Counted from the stretch's first letter, positions 46,981 through 60,800 are shown. The stretch is 64,000 nucleotides of DNA from Planococcus citri (GCF_950023065.1 NC_088681.1:14012001-14076000); one strand, 5' to 3'. A program made the numbers and translations. Notes: generated from the letters alone by a model not told the origin.

Positions 46981-49446
46981 ACACCTCAAAAGGTTCCCTT
47001 GTTAGCTAGGATTTGTTGGAGCTCATAACAACAAATGAATTTTTGGCGATTTGAAATCCTTTTTTCGCGATATATGTAGAATAAATCTTGGGTGACAATT
47101 TTTTTGTTTTAAAGTGATTTTTGAAGATTTTTTCTTTCAAATTAAGGTCCAGTTTTTTTCTATACTTATGCCCCCCTCTGTGAGTGCTTATATTTCCCTT
47201 TCAGGGGCACCTCAGGAGTAAAAATTTTTCAGAGTACCTTCAGCTCAAGATTGAAGTCTGCATTAAATTTGGTCAGAATTCGTCGAGTCGCGGAATAAGC
47301 CATAGGACACCCTATATAAAGAACAGCTGGCATCACCCAATACTAGTCCTAGTGACCAACACTCGATCAGCTGTTTTCATTTCGATAAAGAAAGAAAAAA
47401 AAGAACCGAGCAAGCACACAGACCTGCACAAGGCAGCTCGTATTGTACACACATTCGTGTAACTAAAACACTCCGGTGTGTTGCCAGAGAGAGAAGAATA
47501 AAAAGTAGATCAAGCGGTTCTTATGGTTTAGGTACGCGTGTGATGGTATTTTTTATACTTATTTTTTTTATTTCAAATGAATGAATGAATGAATGAAACG
47601 AAACGAAATACTCCTTGGTGTGCTCGTGGATGAGGCACATTCGCATTATACGAACCCAACGGACCAAAGTAGTTACACGACTCTTCTTAAGCTAAACGTA
47701 TTAATACCTTAAGATCTTAGATCTATGTAGTACGATGGCGAGAAGAAGAGTATGGTTTTTAGCATCACATTTTATCCATTCGTATATCTCGATAAACACT
47801 TTTTTAAACGATAAATAAATAATCTACAGGTATACAATAGAAACGAAAACAATGACCGTATATCCGGCTGCTGTACGTTTATAGAACGCTGCAAAGGACC
47901 CATGGTCCAGCTATACGCCTACATAGTTCATTTTTCTGTAGGAAAATTACCCCCTCCTCTCCCCCCCCACTCAAAAAGCTGTCGAGTTACAGTTACAAGA
48001 ACCAATCTAATCCACGCGATCACGTTCGAATTCTTTGAAATCTTTTTTCGATCGAACTGCGTTCCATATTTGAGGAAATTTTCGACTCGTTCTGATCCCG
48101 GACTCGAAACTCGACTCGAGATTAAACCGTCTTCGATGTTGAATTTCGTATACGTAGAAAGCAACTGCAGGCTGCAGACCTGGCTGGGCTAAGATTGATT
48201 AATTTTTAATTAATTAATTCGCGCGTCAGGTTGCAAGGTATAAGTATTAGTATACGTAGGTTTTCAAATATAATTATACCCACGAGCGGAATACACGCTT
48301 TTTCGAAATCACCCAAGTTGGAAGCGAGGATTTGTTTTGAAAACGTGACGATACCGCGAAGTCTTCTTTACCTACTTGACAGATTTTCTGTCCAATTTTC
48401 AAAACCGACTACCCATGCCCGTTCTCATCACACGTACTATTTCGATTTCCAATTCGTTCCTCACACCAGTAATTAATTCCTTCTTCGAACCGGATTGCAA
48501 TTTAGTCGGCATTGAAGTAAGAAAAAAAAAAGCTCTCCGTTCATCTATCTCTCTCTGTACCAATAACACACGCTACAATGTCTTTATTAGAGTAATTACA
48601 TCGGCCCCAGATCTATAATAATAATCGAAAAGAATCGTTATTATCAACTCGTACTCGCGTAGACAACCGACGATGACGAAAATGAAAAAAAATCAACTTT
48701 AATTCAGGGTTATACTATTAGGTGAATTAAAGGCAATCTGGCATATGGTATATCCGCGGTGGTGGTTTTCGGCCCCGGTCGATCCGGTAAGCGGTTTTTT
48801 CTGCTATTTTCCCATCCCCCTCCGCCTCCAGTTCGCTACTTTACCGGATCGTACGCGAGTATATATTAATATATCATTATTAATCGTGATTCATGATAAA
48901 ATAAATTAATCAGAAAAGTGCAAGGCCGCAATGGGCGCGGTTGTTCGCGTCCGCACATGCAAATCCGTTCCGTACCTGGATGCCTTCTAACATGTACGCT
49001 ATATTACGGATAATCGCCCCAGTCCCCAATATGTATCCACAATATTATACCAGCAAACCTGCATCTTGGTATCGAGATCGACATACCTTTCGTATTAGTT
49101 TAGTTCTTGTTCATCGTAATGCTTCGGCGATATTAATGCTATCTAATGTGTACATCGTACGTAAGTATGTACGAGTACGATGCCCTTAAGATATACTAAA
49201 TGGAAAATTTGTCACGGTAGTTTAATCCTCTCCTTGGCCCCTTCATCTATTTATTATTGATTTGCTTGAAAAATTACGACTCTTACACGTAGGGCTTTTT
49301 TTGTTGGGCACGTACGGGGGGGGGGGGCATTTCAAAAATATCGAAAAATTGTCATAAAGACTGAAAAAAATGAAAGAATTTGGGGCAAAAAATAAAATTT
49401 GACAAAAAAAAACAAATTTTTAAATTTTATGAAAAACAGAACTTTT
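46981..49446. other. Unique patch, no gene recognised
   Basis: From about 47180 the sequence is complex with CpGs. Frames at 47184-47462, 47902-48192, 48231-48476, 48376-48618 and 48941-49189 are all under 100 codons without domains. A TATATAAAG word near 47312 is followed by complex sequence and could be a promoter, but nothing downstream supports a gene. AATGAATGAATGAATGAATG lies near 47578. Confidence 0.35.
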
Positions 49447-51682
49447 TAGTCCGGCATATGACAATAGGAGTAATTGCACCCCACCCCCCGGCCGATCCTC
49501 CGGGACAACTTTTTTCTTAAAGGGGACATCCTAAGGAACATTTTAAAGCAACCTTGCCAAAAAAAAGTTGGCCTTACTTACAAAATGGCGGCCATTTTGA
49601 TTGATAGGTCAGCCGAAATCGCAGATTTTGCGTTTTAACATAGGACTTGCACGAACTTTTTCAAACTTTACAAAGATAAATCGAAAGATCATGCAAAAAT
49701 TTATCACCTGTCAAAATTTCAAGGTCTAAAGTGCGTTTTTCGATTTTTGGTGAATTTTTGAAAATCGGATTTAGGCCAAAAATGAGGGGAAAAATCAAAA
49801 TTTCACCAAATTGACCACGAAAGCTGAAATTTGGGATATACCCTATTTTCGACATGCCAAATCGATTGGAAACGGTTCCAAGCCGTTTTGAGCAGTTCTG
49901 GAGCCTCCAGCAGATTTTTGAAACTTTGAATTTCCACAAAATTTCATCAAAATGGAGATGGAAAGCTGAAATTTACTCTACACTCCAATTTTAACATCCT
50001 CGCAAGACGACTTTAGGTGGGTTCAAGTAATTTTAGGGCCTCCAGCGACTTTTTTTGAAAATTACTGGAGCCTCCAGCAGATTTTTGAAACTCGAAATTC
50101 CCACAAAATTCCATCAAATTGAAGTTGTAAAGCTAAAATTTATTCTAAAAACTAATTTCAATATTGCTACGAAGTACTGCAGGTGAATTTCAAGTCGTTT
50201 TAGATCCTCCAGCGACTGTTTGAAAATTCCTGAAGCCTCCAGCAGATTTTTGAAACTTTAAATTTTCACAAAATTTCATCAAATGGAGATGGAAAGCTGA
50301 AATTTACTCTACACTCCAATTTTAACACCCTCTGAAAACAATTTCTGGCGGATTTCAAGTCATTTTAGAGCCTCCAACGACTTTTTTGAACATTACTGGA
50401 GCCTCCAGTAGATTTTTGAAACTTGAAATTTCCCCAAAATTTTATCAAACCAAGATAGAGAGTCGAAATTCATTCTGCAAACTAATTTCAATGCGCTACG
50501 AAGTTGACTGCTGGTGAATTTCAAGTCATTTTAGAGCCTCCAACGACTGTTTTGAACATTATTACTGGAGCCTCCAGTAGATTTTGAAAATTGAAATTTC
50601 CCCAAAATTTTATCAAACCAAGATAGAGAGTCGAAATTCATTCTGCAAACTAATTTCAATGCGCTACGAAGTTGACTGCTGGTGAATTTCAAGTCGTTTT
50701 GGAGCCTCCAGCAACTTTTTGAAAGGTTGTATGACGTTTTTTTGGAAAATTGAAATTTCCTAAAAGTAGCTGGAAGCTTCAAAACCATTTGAAACCACCA
50801 TGTAGTCTGCGAAGTAAATTTCAGCTTGCCAACTCCATTTGATAATTTAATGTTGGGGAAATTTCAAGTTCCAAAAATCTACTGGAGGCTCCAGTAATTT
50901 TCAAAAAAAGTCGCTGGATGCCCTAAAATTACTTGAACCCACCTGAAGTCGTCTTCAGAGGGTGTTAAAATTGGAGTGTAGAGTAAATTTCAGCTTTACA
51001 CCTCCATTTGATGAAATTTTGTAGGAATTTTGAGTTTCAAAAATCTGCTGGAGGCTCCAGTAATTTTCAAAAAAAGTCGCTGGAGGCCCTAAAATTACTT
51101 GAACCCACCTGAAGTCGTCTTGAGAGGATGTTAAAATTGGAGTGTAGAGTAAATTTCAGCTTTCCATCTCCATTTTGATAAAATTTTGTGGAAATTCAAA
51201 GTTTCAAAAATCTGCTGGAGGCTCCAGAACTGCTCAAAACGGCTTGGAACCGTTTCCAATCGATTTGGCATGTGGAAAATAGGGTATATCCCAAATTTCA
51301 GCTTTCTTGGTCAATTTGGTGAAATTTTGATTTTTTCCCTCATTTTTGGCCTAAATTCGATTTTCAAAAATTCACCAAAAATCGAAAAACGCACTTTAGA
51401 CCTTGAAATTTTGACAGGTGATAAATTTTTGCATGATCTTTCGATTTATCTTTGTAAAGTTTGAAAAAGTTCGTGCAAGTCCTATGTTAAAACGCAAAAT
51501 CTGCGATTTCGGCTGACTTATCAATCAAAATGGCCGCCATTTTGTAAGTAAGGCCAACTTTTTTTTTGGCAAGTTTGCTTTAAAATGTTCCTTAGGATGT
51601 CCCCTTTAAGAAAAAAGTTGCCCGGAGGATCGGCGGGGGGGGGGGGGGGGTGCAATTACTCCTATTGTCATATGCCGGACTA
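49447..51682. mobile_element. 2.2 kb foldback element with CTGGAG/CTCCAG units
   Basis: The ends are inverted repeats starting TAGTCCGGCATATGACAA on the left, with the exact complement at 51665-51682. The outer arms (about 49447-50000 and 51120-51682) are close reverse complements, giving the same 92-codon frame on both strands (49661-49939 and 51186-51464). The inner part consists of directly repeated units with CTGGAGCCTCCAG and TTTTGAAA blocks in opposite orientation on each side. Poly-G or poly-C runs sit near both ends. No transposase, and no clear target duplication beyond T-rich flanks. Confidence 0.78.
50431..50766. repeat. Near-exact 168 bp direct duplication inside the foldback
   Basis: The block TCCCCAAAATTTTATCAAAC through GCGCTACGAAGTTGACTGC occurs at 50431 and again at 50599, 168 bp apart, with almost no differences. 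It must be a recent tandem duplication within the left half of the element. Confidence 0.75.
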
Positions 51683-53330
51683 TTTGTTTGGCAAACTTTA
51701 AAACAAAGAGAGGACTTTTCAGGTAGACAAGGTAAAAATCAATGTTTTTGGACGTGTTGGTAAAAAAAAAGCACAAATAAGGCGAGATTTTGATTTTTCC
51801 CCATTTTTGAACCATTTTCAAAAATTTACCATCAAACCTAAAAATGTACTCGAGTACCTGGAATTTTGACTGGTGAAATTTTTTTGCAAGTTTTTTCGAT
51901 TTTCTAATAGCTTTATCAGGTTCAAAAAAATGTTCTGCTAGTTTGAGGAAAATCTCTTGTGAGGTCGAAATTTCTCAACTTTCGAGTCGCGAAAAATGTT
52001 CCTCAAAAACGTCTCCTACAATTCTCGTGAATACCAAGGTGGTTAGAAAGAGATTGATATTACGTTAGAAATATCTTGAGAACACACTAACCCATCCCTT
52101 CCCCCCTCTCCCTTCCCAAAAAGGTATGATTACTCTTAGAATTTGACTTCTTTAAAAATTCCAAAATTGGTACTTACCTAAAAAAAAAAAACAAAAAATC
52201 AAAATTGATAATCTAGGACCTTTCAACACTTCCTTTCTATACGTAGATAGATATTTCAATTTTGTTTCTTTCTCATAACTTCTTTGTCGTCAACACTCTA
52301 AGGCGAGGTAACACACGAGTATAAATCCAATTAGCGTTTACAATTCGGACATTGCGACTCATACAGAAGCTCTAGGTCAATATGTCATCATTTATCATTG
52401 TAGTTGCACATGCACAGTCATCCAACTATCGTAGTACCACCTATCGTATAAGATAGAACCACAGCAAATGTGCAATGCAACTGCGATGATTTGTGGTTCC
52501 GCATACTTGGTATCTTGAAATTCAATCAAATTCTCAGTACGCCAATTCCGAACCGGAGACCTGAACGAATGCAAACTGCAGGCGCAGATATCTCACCTAT
52601 GTGTAGTATACCGCCTACTTATGTATTGTAGGTGCACCTAACTGAATGCGTTTAATATACCGGGTGTCTCGAAAGTCGCAAAAATACGTACATATGTAAT
52701 ATGTAATTAATTTTTTTGGGAATTTTTCTACACAAGTTTCAATACGTGATTCAGGATTTAAAATGGCAAGTACCCAAAATTATAAAACGATAATTTGAAC
52801 TGTGTTTCAAAAAAATGAAATCTCGAAACATTCGACATTTGAGCGAATTATGAAAAACTTAGATGAATAAGAAGAAAATTACAAGTTTTTTTTTTAGGAA
52901 TTTCAGAATAGAAGAAAAGTTTTGACTGAAAATATTTTTAAGTTACACAAAATTGTTGTCAATCCATTTTCAGTGTTGGTGAACTGTATTTTGGATACAT
53001 TAAAAAATCCACTCCTTGCATTTGTTCAAAATTTCACCTCAGTCACTTCTCCAAGGGCACAAAAAAGCAATAGAAAAATAGAAAATTATATTTTTTTGAA
53101 AATCCCCGAAAAGAGGATTGAAGCTGGATTTTTTTATTTCAATTTTGACCATCAGTGATCGATTTTAGCAAATTCATCTTCGTTTTTGTTTTAGAGGAAA
53201 AATTGGTCGAAATCAAGTTTATTTTTATTCAAATCTTGACATGTAAGTACGGTCGATCGAATTTCGATTCTAAATTACGATTAGAATGATTGATTTTTTC
53301 AATTTTTGGAAAATATTTTTCAAATTTTGA
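51683..53330. other. Mixed unique and AT-rich stretch
   Basis: No gene recognised. A CGGGTGTCTCGAAAGTCG motif lies at 52661, resembling the motifs flanking the AACCGGTT satellite. The plus frame at 52922-53158 is low complexity. Confidence 0.38.
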
Positions 53331-55040
53331 ATCACCTAGGCGAATCATTCGCGAACGAAATAATCAATTTTTTAGTGAATCATTCACGAACGAATTGATT
53401 GGTTTTTGACGAATCGATTGAACAAATTGATTGATTCCTAAGTGAATAATTCGCGAACGAATTAATTGATTGTTGGTGAATCATTCGTGAACGAACTGAA
53501 TAATTTTTTGATGAATCATTCGCGAACGAATTGAATAATATTTTGATGAATCATTCGCGAACGAATTGAATATTTTGGTGAATCATTCGCGTACGAATTG
53601 ATTGATTGTTGGTAAATCATTCGTAAACGAATTAAATAATGTTTTGGTGTATCATTCGCGAACGAAATATTCAATTTTCAGTGAATCATTCACGAACGAA
53701 TTGATTAATATTTGGCGAATCAATTAAACAAATTATTTGATTTCTAAGTGAATCATTCGCGAACGAATTGATTGATTGTGGGTGAATCATTCGTGAACGA
53801 ACGGAATAATTTTTTGGTGAATCATTCGCGAACGAATTGAATAATATTTTGGTGAATCATTCACGAACGAATTGATTAATATTTGGCGAATCAATAGAAC
53901 ATATTAATTGATTTCCAAGTAAATCATTCACGAACGAATTGATTAATTCTTGACGAATCAATTGAACAAATTGATTGATTCCTAAGTGAATAATTCGCGA
54001 ACGAATTGATTGATTGTTGGTGAATTATTCGTAAACGAACTGAATAATTTTTTGGTGAATCATTCACGAACGAATTTATTAATATTTGGCGAATCAATTG
54101 AACAAATTAATTGATTTCTGAGTGAATCATTCGCGAACGAATTGAATAATTTTTGGCGACTCAATTGAACAAATGATTGATTTCCATTTTCCAATTTCTA
54201 AGTGAATAATTCGCAAACGAAATAATCAATTTTTAGTGAATCATTCGCAAACGAATTGAATAATTTTTTGGTGAATCATTCACGAATGAATTGAATAATT
54301 ATTTGCGAATCATTCGCGAACGAATTGAATAATTTTTTGGTGAATAACTTACGAACCAAATGATCAATTTTTAGTGAATCATTCGTGAATGAAATGATCA
54401 ATTTTTAGTGAATCATTCACGAACGAATTGATTACTTGTTGGTGAATCATTCGCGAACGAATTGAATAATTTTTGGTGACTCAATTGAAAACAATAGCCA
54501 TCATTTTTTACAAAAATTTGGCTAAAAATGATTGATTTACAACTTTCAAGTGAGTCATTTGCAAACGAAATAATAAATTTTTATAGAATCATTCGCGAAC
54601 GAATTGAATAATTTTTTGGTGAATCACTTGCGAACGAAATGATCGATTTTTAGTGAATCATTCGCGAACGAAATAATCAATTCTCAGAGAATCATTCACA
54701 GACTTTTGGTAAATCATTCGCGAACGAATTGAATAATTTTTTGGTGAATCATTCACGAATGAATTGAATAATTATTGGTGAATCATTCGCGAACGAATTG
54801 AATAATTTTTTGGTGAATCACTTGCGAACGAAATGATCGATTTTTAGTGAATCATTCGCGAACAAAATAATCAATTCTCAGTGAATCATTCACAGACGAA
54901 TTGAATAATTATTGTTGAATCATTCGCGAACGAAATGATCAATTTTTAGTGAATAATTCACGAACGAATTGATTACTTGTTGTTGAATCATTCGCGAACG
55001 AATTGAATAATTTTTTGGCGAATCATTCGCGAAAAAAGAT
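53331..55040. repeat. Minisatellite with ATTCGCGAACGAAT core
   Basis: About 35-40 imperfect copies of a unit like GAATCATTCGCGAACGAATTG followed by AATAATTTTTTGGT, usually 35-50 bp long, fill this 1.7 kb. Common variants are ATTCACGAACGAA, ATTCGTGAACGAA and a spacer GATTGATTGTTGGT. The core is a hyphenated palindrome, ATTCG-CGAA-CGAAT. Higher-order repetition is visible: a pair of units recurs around 53400-53560 and 53730-53880. No coding sequence. Confidence 0.9.
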
Positions 55041-57889
55041 TTTTTAGTTTTTATTTTTATCAATTATCATGTTTTTGAAGAGATTTCCTGAAGAATTTGG
55101 AAAACGTTTCAAAACTGAATCGATTTTTCTCTAACTTTCTAGAGAGTGTTTTGCAGAAAACGATTCGAGTATTTTTTGATTTTAAATGAATATTTTTGCA
55201 TCATTTTGGAAAATATTTTTGGATTCGAATAATTTAATGGTGTTATGAACGGTTTCTGAAGAAAGGGGGGGATGATGAGTGGACAAAATCAAAATGAGTT
55301 TTCCAGTCGTAATTTTATAGAGTAAAAATATCAATTTTCTTGAAATTTCACTTTTTTTGTCTAATATGTACGAGTATGTAGGTACATTAATAAACTATTG
55401 TTCAAATAATCGATTTTCTAATCTATTAAATTTTAATTTCGAAAACACTCGTTGGACTGGACGTGGGTCAAACTTTATCCGACTTTCGTGTACATATCAT
55501 TGCTGATGGTTCGACTAGGTACCTACGTTAATCCTTTGACCATCTCATCTAATGTAGGACATGCTACAATGCCTAGGTATAAATAAAATCTTCGATGATG
55601 TTTTTATCTCTTCTCAATTTCGTGTGACGAGGAAATACCTTAATCTCGTTTCTAACCCTCCCTCTACCCCTGTCTTTCACGCTCGCGGCTTTTCTCATAC
55701 GTGCGTAAGTAAGTAAGTAATAATGGTACGTGTACGTGTCAATGCGTGTACAAAACATACGACAAATGTACATATGTACATTACATACATGTTGCTTTAG
55801 GTATAGGTTCATTTATACTACCAATATGTACTACCTATAGGTAGTTAATTGATTTCATAAATGACAAATGTAAGTCGACATAGGCGCACTTTATTAAGTG
55901 CCAAATAACCTACTTTCTCCTAATTTAATTTGTCGCTTTCGTGTATACTACATACTTCTCGCTGTTAAAGTCTCTTAATTAATACACATAAATAAGTATA
56001 CGATATATATACGCGATCATTAGTAAACGATGTGTGGCGATGTACGATGGGATTATCGACGACGTATTGAGTATATGAGATGTGTGATTGCTCGCATCGC
56101 TACTGTTTCCATTTCCACGATACGACCACTGGGAATCGATATCGATGGTGTATTTATCGCTTTTTTCTTAAATTGTCGGAGTCGCGGTGTTGTCGCCAAG
56201 GTGTGCGAAACAACCAGTTCCAAAAGAGCGAGACAGAGAAAGAGCACCAGATGGAAATAAGAAATAAAAACGTTTACATTAATAATCCAGGCACGTATCG
56301 TATAATATTCGATTCATACAAAGTTGCTATTTGGGTACGTCTAGCTCGTCGTCGTGCAATGCCATAGCATGGGCATCCAGATATAGTTCATCGACAGTAT
56401 ATACCCGAGTTTGCGTGGGAGGAAGAGCACAAAATGAGAGAGGCCAGATGTACCAACTTTGCGAATGAGGAAAAAAATCAAATCGTCGCTCGTGTAGCAG
56501 GACTTATGAGATGAGCTGAGCTGAGCTCACTCCAACGCCTAATTTTTTTCTTATTTCGGAGATGGCTGGGGCGGGGGGGGGGCGGGGGCGAGCTGTATAT
56601 GCCGCAGTGTCTGTGTGAACATGAAAAATGTACGGCGGTAATTGTAGACAAGAGATATGGTCGAGGTACACACACTAACACACCTTATGACGACGACGAC
56701 GACGATGGACGAAACACGTTGCACCAAAATGAAAAAAATAGGTCAACACATACTATATAACTATATAGAACCAGTTTGTTGTGTATCTTTAAGTCATTCC
56801 GTGTACTGGCAATACGTAGAGTCTCCTCTCTGTCTCTCTGTCTTTCTTTCGTGTAACCAAAGGTAGAAGAACAGAGTACACAGTACACATAGTGTGTGTC
56901 TAAAGCACTCGTATGTGAGTATAAAAATATAAAGCGAAGAACCAACTACATACTACGAGTACAAGTAAAGAGCAAGCCAGCCAGCGAAAAAAAAAAACCG
57001 GCAGCGTCGTGACTTAGCGTTGTTTTCGTGACGAAATCCACGCGCAACGTCAGCGTATCATTGGGGCAGCATCTTTCATATTGGCGAAAAAAAAATTCAT
57101 CATCGGAGAGTTACCTTATAGTACCCTGCCATCCGCATCCAGCGTCGAAGAATAGCGAAAGAGTCGCCGGCTCGGCATGGCCAGTGAGAGGACGAGACGA
57201 GGTGCAAAGCACCGCTGCATGCTGCGCGATAAATACTTTTTAAAGAGTTGCAACTTCTGCAACAGCGACGAACCGGTTGTCATCGTCGATCCTCGATCGT
57301 CGTCTTGTATGTACTTCAAAGAGACTCGACGGACGTCGCGACGCGATTCGTTAAATTAGATCGCGAGGTTTTGGCGCACATTTTGCCGTATGTAGGAGAT
57401 TGCTGCACCTATGTGATTTGTATACCTGAAGTTTCAATATTTTGGATCGACTAGTGGCTTATTACTGGGGATAGAATTGGTTGGAATTGACAAAAAACGC
57501 GATGTACTAACACGTGATGGTAAAATTTCAAAATAACCAGAGTTTGATCGATTAATATGGGCGCTTTCGAAGTTTTCAGAAATGGTTGAGGCCTACAAAA
57601 CGACGAAAACAGAAAATTGTTTGCACCTTCTTGCTTCTTGAACGAGAAAAAATCGTGGAATATCTTCAGATAATGAAAAAGCAAAGACTTGACTATGAAA
57701 TCCCCCCTCCCAATAAAAACATCCTGCAAAAGGTCCTGCTTTTCAATTTTGAAATTTTGTTAGACGCTGTGACATAAAAATGCATTCTTTTCCTAGAACA
57801 GTTGTTTTCGTCACGATCAGTTCATTTCAGACTTCTCGATTTTCAAGAGATCGTTTTTTGAGAAGAAAAACGTAGCCTACCTAACTTTT
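55041..57889. other. Unique patch, no gene confirmed
   Basis: Complex sequence from about 55350, with CpG-rich parts near 56570-56600 and 56990-57350. Short frames occur on both strands. The frame 57177-57359 (60 codons, good ATG context, SCNFC motif) is the most gene-like, but it has no recognised domain and no visible continuation. Poly-G lies near 56573. Confidence 0.33.
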
Positions 57890-60800
57890 GTTGAAAACGA
57901 ACCGAATCAATGGAGTACAAAACAATGATAAAATTTCGAAAATGATCGATGAAATCAATCGATTTTTCACATTCGACCAATGGATATTCGATCATGATCG
58001 GTTTTTGATCGGTATAGGTCTACTTTAGAAGCTGACTTTTCATTTCGAACACGTTCGATCATATAAGTGAGGAGCTTGGTTACAAAGTTAGACAAACGCC
58101 ACAGGGTTGATTTTGAGAAAATTTATGTTTTTTGTTGCAAAAATATACAGCATTGTAAAGGTGGGGGACGTTTGACAAATTGTAGTGATGATACTGAGTA
58201 ACAAAAATACAAAAAATATCCTTCCACCATCACCCCCCACCACTAATAAAAAGAACCTGAAAATGCACTTGTCTGATTTTGAAACCAAGATGAAGATAAT
58301 TTGAAATTGAAGCTGTCTAGATCAGTTAGGTCTTGATACATATTATAGGATTTTTAACCCTCTTTCCATTTCTGAGGTCCCTTAGTTTCAAAACAGTACA
58401 TAAAAGGTCAAAAAACGCGATCAAAGTTGCGCCTTAGTTTCAAACACAGACATGTGAACATTATCTTATTAGTTTCAAAGTGAGACATATCCTTTCATCT
58501 TAGTTTCAAAAACAGACATATCCTGGATATGTCTGTTTTTGAAACTAAGACAATTTGCACATGTCTGTGTTTGAAACTAAGGCGAAACTTTGAGCACGTT
58601 TTTTACCCTTTTACGTACTATATTGAAAATAATAGACCTCGGCAATCAAAAGAGCGTTAAAAATCCTATAAGAATCAATATCTAACTCGATTTTTGTAGA
58701 AGTGGCGTTTGTCTAACTTTGTAACCAACCTCCTCAAGTAAACATAGTAAGATCAAAATCGCAAATGAACCCAATTTTTGAGATTCAATCAACTGATTAT
58801 CGATCTGATAAATCATTATTGATTTTTGAAGCTAAAATTGATTTTTTCAAAATGAATGACTCCGTTGAAATCGGGTCAGAAATTTCGAATGAATCGATTT
58901 TTGTAATTCGATAAATCGTTCGATTAATCGATTTTTGGAACTCAATCAATCGATTTTCGATCATAATCGATGTATAACTCAGAAGTTCATTTTGACTTGA
59001 GAATTAATTTTTCACCACTTCGAACATGTGCAGTAATAGGAGATCGAAAATCGCAAATAACTCGATTTTTAGGTTCGATTACTTAATTTTTGACCCGGAA
59101 GCCTGTTTTTGAAGCTAAAATTTATTTTTTCAAAATAAACGACTCCGATTATACCAAGTCAGAAATTTCGAATAAATCGATTTTTGAAATTCGATCAATC
59201 GATTTTCGATCATGATCGATATGTAACTCATAAGTTTATTTTGACTCAAAAATTGTTTTTTCATCACTTCGAACTTGTTCGGTAATATGAAATCGAAAAC
59301 CGCAATTAAGTCGATTTCAAGGTTCGATTACTCAACTATCAACCCAGAAGTCTGTTTCTGAAGCTAATTGATTTTTTCAAAATGAACGACTCCGATTATA
59401 TCAAGTCAAAAATTTCGAATTAATCGATTTTTGTAACTCAATAAATTGATGCTTGAAATTTGATTATTCGATTTTCGACCTAGATCGACTTTCAACTCAG
59501 AAGTTCATTTTGATTCAAAAATTGATTTTCATCATTTCGTACATATTCGATAATAGGAGATCAAAAATCCAAAATGAGTCGATTTTTACGTTCGATTGCT
59601 CAATTTTTGACTCGGAAATCTGTTTTTGATTTGGCAGCTAAAATTGATTTTTTTCTCAAAATGAACGATGACTCTGATCATATTAGGCCAAAATTTCGAA
59701 TGAATCGATTTTTGTAATTCAATAAATCGATTTTCGATCATAATCGATACACATCAGAAGTTCATTTTGAATCGGAATCGGAAATTGATTTTTCATCACT
59801 TCAACATGTTTGATAATAGGAGATCGAAAATCGCAAATAAATCGATTTTTAAGTTCGATTATTCAATTTTTGACCCGGAAGTATGTTTTTGAAGCTAAAA
59901 TTGATTTTTTCAAAATGAACGACTCCGATCATATCAGGTCAAAAATTTTGAATGAATCGATTTTTGTAATTTGATAAATCGATGTTTGAAATTCGATTAA
60001 TCGATTTTCGATCATGATTGACTTTCAACTCGGAAATTCATTCTGGATCAAAAATTTATTTTTCATCACTTCGAACATGTTCGATAATATGAAATTGAAA
60101 ACCGCAAATACGTTGATTTTAAGGTTCGATTACTCAACTTTCAATTCAACCCAGAAGTCTGTTTTTGAACCTAAAATTGATTTTTTTAAAATGAACGACT
60201 CCGATCATATTAGGTTAAAAATTTCGAATTAATCGATTGTTGAAACTCAATAAATCGACTTGAAATTCGATTAATCGATTTTCGAACATGATCGACTTTC
60301 AACTCAGAAGTTCATTTTGGCTCAAAAATTGATTTTTCATCACTTCGAACATGCTCGATAATAGGAGATCAAACAACCCAAATAAGTAGATTTTTGCGTT
60401 CGATTGCTCAATTTTTGACCCGGAAATCTGTTTTTGATTTAGAAGCTAAAATTGATTTTTTTCAAAATGAATGACCCTGATCATACCAGGTTAAAAATTT
60501 CGAATGAATCGATTTTTGGAATTCGATCAATCGATTTTCGATCATAATCGATATATAACTCTGAAGTTTATTTTGGCTCGAAAATTGATTTTTCATCACT
60601 TCGAACATGTTCGATAATAGGAGATCAAAAATCGCAAATAAGTCGAATTTTTACGTTCGATTGCTCAATTTTTGACCCGGAAATCTGTTTTTGATTTGGA
60701 TGCTGAAATTGAATTTTTTTCCCTCAAAATTAACGACTCCGATCATATCAGGTCAAAAATTTCGAAAGAATCGATTTTTGTAATTCAATAAATCGATGTT

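Noticed and set aside
49661..51464. Pair of 92-codon ORFs on opposite strands
   Set aside because: Arms of the 49.4-51.7 kb foldback, not genes.
53331..55040. Possible CRISPR array
   Set aside because: Units are contiguous and degenerate with no unique spacers of constant length, in a eukaryotic context with no cas genes. It is a minisatellite.
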